64,000 nt of DNA from Utricularia gibba (Eukaryota > Streptophyta > Magnoliopsida > Lamiales > Lentibulariaceae): contig NEEC01000015.1 of the NCBI GenBank assembly GCA_002189035.1, positions 1,178,001-1,242,000 of the forward strand, written 5' to 3'. Position numbers and translations under genes: made by a program. The notes under the pieces were generated by a model. It had not been told where the DNA came from, searched no databases, and worked only from the letters and a program-made list of their open reading frames with translations. Positions 61,063 to 64,000 of the stretch are shown here, in pieces. The stretch's first letter is position 1. Every line of letters starts with the position of its first letter.

Positions 61063-64000
61063 AGCAGCACAAGAAAGACAAGCTTTTGAAGAAACCCCAC
61101 CTCAGGAGAACATGCAGAAAACACGATGTCCGACGAAAATGGCCTATATATATACACATACACACCAGCATGGTGGTAGTAGTAGAGTGGGGTTCATTGG
61201 GATTCGATGAATCAAGAAATGGCAGGCAGGGGTTAATAGAGAGAGCAAGAAATCAATAATGCAATGCACTAAAAACAAAAAGGTAAAAATAAAAATAAAA
61301 AATGGGAACCGTAGTCTGCCGCAAGGCCTGCAAACTTGAGGCTCGACTTGCCATTTCCATATGCCTAGCTCTAGCTTATGGGGCCGTGCATTACATCACT
61401 TGAGCATGTTTTTTTACAAATGTAAATCAGTATGTTATATAAATGACAATCCTCTACTGTGGGGAAAGGAGTAGTAAGCGTGTGCGTGAGAAAGCGTGCA
61501 GGTATTCCTCTGTCAGTGAAAGAAAACGAAGGGGAAGAAGGAACAGATAGTTGTTTAGATGAGCTGTGGGAGGAGATAGAAAGGGAGACGCCATGGCTCG
61601 ATAAAAGCTGGTGCATATCTTGTCTGTCAGCACAGTACCCCATTAAAAATATTATTACTTTGGGCGTATAAAATGGTGTACTAATCGTGTGGATATGAAC
61701 CTGGGGTAAATCCATGTCGTCTTCTTATTTTCTCCCATACTTCCCTTTCACTTTCCCAGTCTCCCCCACGCCATCTTCCTCAGTAACCCTAAACCAGATC
61801 AATGTGCTTCAGCCCTTGTGGGCTAAGCATTTAATCAGTAAATGTGGATGTATGGGGGGTCGATTCTTGCACGAAAGCCAACAAGTTGAACTCCCGTACA
61901 AAGGAAGTGTCCATCAGCACTGACTTCAAACTCCTCATCCCATCAAAAATAAACAACAAAAATCTTCGAAACAGAGTGCCGTATGATGAGATTTGAGTGA
62001 TTTAGGAAAGAGCTTTCATCTCTTTTCATTTCGTATCAGTGAGGCGCAGCGCAGAGATAACAATACAGAGCAGAGAGAGCTGCAGTGAGACAGTGTGTGT
62101 GTATGTGTTCGATTCTATGCCATAGACGTAAAATAGGCGATCCCCCCCCACCCCCACTAGTTGTTGTGTTCAGTTGCAATGCTACGCCCATTACATTACA
62201 TATAAAAAAAAATAGCTGCACTGCAGCACTGCAACTGGGGTTGTTTAGCACTGCAATTTCTTGGCACCTCGAGCCCATAAAAATCCCCTCCCACAGCCAC
62301 CAAATTATTGGAATCGTGTTGCACCGGGCGGGGGCCCCCACCCATCTGAATCAGACGCGGCCACTGTGCCGGCCGGCTCCGCTTTCCTTCAATCCTCACC
62401 AGATCCATCCTTCGCCATTTAATGCTTCTGTTATCAAACTTCCCCCCGTCTCCCTTCTCTTTCTCGTTTCCTCGCAACCAACCTGCGCTTCGATTTGAGA
62501 GCTCATCACAAAAACTATTATTTACAAATCTCAACACCTAATGTGCTTCAAATTTTTGTGGGGTTTAAATTTTTTGCCACTACATTTTAAATGTGTTAGA
62601 AACTTATTCAACTTACGTATAAAAATTGTTCTTAGTGTGTGAGAAATTTGATCAACTTATATATAAAAATTTATTTTTAATGTGACAAAAAAAGGAAGAT
62701 TAACATTTTTATCAAAGATCCAATTTTTGTGTTAGTAAGAAACTCAGTATACCAATGATCATTACAAGAATGCATTTATTCATTTTCTTTCCTTTGGTTT
62801 TAAATACAATATGGTATATCAATAATTTTAAAATATTGTATATTTTGAGATCAATACTCATGTTTTAAGTTATTAAGAGCATTATACTTGTCAAGTTTTA
62901 CTTGTGACATCTAATATGATTTATCACTTGCATAAAATTGGATTATAAAGATATTGATTAATTTAGATCCAACTTTATTTCATTGCAGTATTGATTCATT
63001 AGAAATCCAAGATATTATTTGCAAAAAACTTATTGTTTCCAGGATTGCATCATATGGTATTAGAGTTTAGATACTACATGGTTATGTATCACCCCCATTC
63101 ATCACATCTCTAACCAATTGTTTGAAAAATCACAATTGAACTGTGTAATTCGTCTATCTAGATTTTGATTTGGTTCAAGAATTATTTGATAGTATCCATT
63201 GGGTTGCTAAACTTGGGTGAGGTTTGGAATCATGGGAACTTTCTGGAATTATAATATTAATTGTGAATGATGACGTGGAAAAAGGTGGTGAAATGTATAA
63301 TCATTCCGTTAAGGACATGCTTTGGACCTTGTACGGTGATGGGGCATGCGCATATGGGGAATGATGATGGCATGGGGATGCCATGCCATAGCACTAGCAG
63401 GGCGAATGATATGATATGCCATGGTGTGGATGTATGCATGTGTTGCCATGAACTGATTGTCCCGGCATGCATGCATGCATCCTGTCAAATGCGTCATGGT
63501 TCCGTCCTCTCACATCAAATCGTTCCATCCCTCCATCGTCATCATCACCATCACCATCACATCATGCTCATCTCCCTTTGTTTTTTTTTAATTTTAAATT
63601 TTCTCCTTTTAAGAAAACCTAAATGTAATTAAAATAAAAAATTAATATGAAATTAAATATTTCATTTTGCTTCAAATTCTAGAAATGCTGCTGTGTGACT
63701 GCTGTTAGAGATATTTGTAGATTGAGTTCAGTTAGATACCAGCAAGAACTACAATCAAACTTGATTACATATTCGATTAATTCATTCTTACCCAAATCGT
63801 CAATTTCAGTTTTTAATTGATTTTGTTCCGATTCTAAATAAAAATAATCGATTCGAATTCGAATCTAAATTAGAACCATTTATAATTAATTTTTATATCT
63901 TTTTATCCATATCAAAATCTTTCATTATTGGTTCCAGTTTATCGACTCTCAAACAGATTTCGTTCTAGTCGGTTTTCATTAATATCCGATTCATGAACAT
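61063..64000. other. terminal spacer
   Basis: NAC promoter to about 61700, then low-coding DNA. A GC-richer zone at 62090-62500 gives frames with no recognisable domain. A (GCAT)4 run lies at 63465-63480 and a CATCAC-type run near 63535-63565. The last 250 bases are A/T rich with repeated CGATTC/GAATCG-like words. No gene is supported. Confidence 0.5.
63465..63480. repeat. (GCAT)4 palindromic run with RY motifs
   Basis: GCATGCATGCATGCAT contains overlapping CATGCA RY/Sph-type motifs. Further ATGCCATGCC and CATGCGCATATG sequences lie at 63345-63395. It could be a simple repeat rather than a control site. Confidence 0.8.

Noticed and set aside
62085..62498. 137-codon plus-strand frame in the terminal spacer
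   Set aside because: No domain or family signal; overlapping frames on both strands are equally open because the region is GC-richer.

Overview
The window looks like nuclear DNA of a flowering plant, most likely a eudicot. Genes are split by many short GT-AG introns, exonic GC is well above that of the AT-rich spacers, and the protein families are typical of plants: NAC and bZIP factors, an NPF transporter, a patellin, a PMEI, a P-class PPR protein, a GH1 beta-glucosidase and a DUF538 protein. I cannot name the species. All exon joins were made by eye from reading frames and splice signals and have not been checked against transcripts. No prokaryotic feature, CRISPR array or operon is present, and I found no tRNA or rRNA gene, although I could not scan for these systematically. 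|| Layout. 0-5 kb: a possible 5' exon of a minus-strand gene, an ERGIC3/Erv46-type ER-Golgi cargo receptor (minus) and a PMEI-domain secreted protein (plus). 6-14 kb: a small unrecognised ORF, a perfect 130-bp tandem duplication, a GT106/O-fucosyltransferase-family gene (minus), an atypical bZIP gene (minus) and a small membrane-protein ORF (minus). 14.4-18 kb: AT-rich spacer with a well-delimited non-autonomous hAT-type element that has a perfect 8-bp target-site duplication. 18-23 kb: an NPF5-like NRT1/PTR transporter and a patellin (both plus). 24-28 kb: the ribosome-biogenesis factor UTP14 (minus). 29.5-35 kb: an organic cation/carnitine-type transporter and a BGLU41-like beta-glucosidase (both plus). 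35-43.5 kb: a dense block with a DUF538 protein, a small mitochondrial inner-membrane protein, a methionine-gamma-lyase-like ('aluminium resistance') PLP enzyme, a rearranged plastid ycf2 fragment, an unrecognised small gene, ALG13 and an SNAC-A type NAC factor. 47-61 kb: CBSX5-like, SCI1-like, PPI1-like, Yippee-like and PPR genes, then a second NAC factor of the miR164-regulated NAM/CUC type. 61-64 kb: spacer. || The genes are mostly unrelated housekeeping and regulatory loci and do not form a pathway or cluster. The clearest shared points are three divergent gene pairs (DUF538/mitochondrial protein, unknown gene/ALG13, SCI1/PPI1), a 228-bp head-to-head Yippee/PPR pair, and two NAC factors from different subfamilies 16 kb apart. 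|| Points most worth checking: (1) SCI1, PPI1 (twice) and PPR, all between 50 and 58.5 kb, each carry a lesion explained by loss of one base in an otherwise well-preserved gene, with a tentative fifth case at the DUF538 splice donor. This pattern fits assembly indels better than independent pseudogenisation, but it needs reads. (2) The ycf2 nuclear insertion is itself rearranged. (3) The hAT MITE is precisely bounded. (4) The NPF transporter lacks the first Glu of the ExxER proton-coupling motif. (5) The bZIP lacks the invariant basic-region Asn. (6) Diverged tandem copies of the PPR gene's last codons follow its stop. I found no convincing sign of a wholly new biological system.
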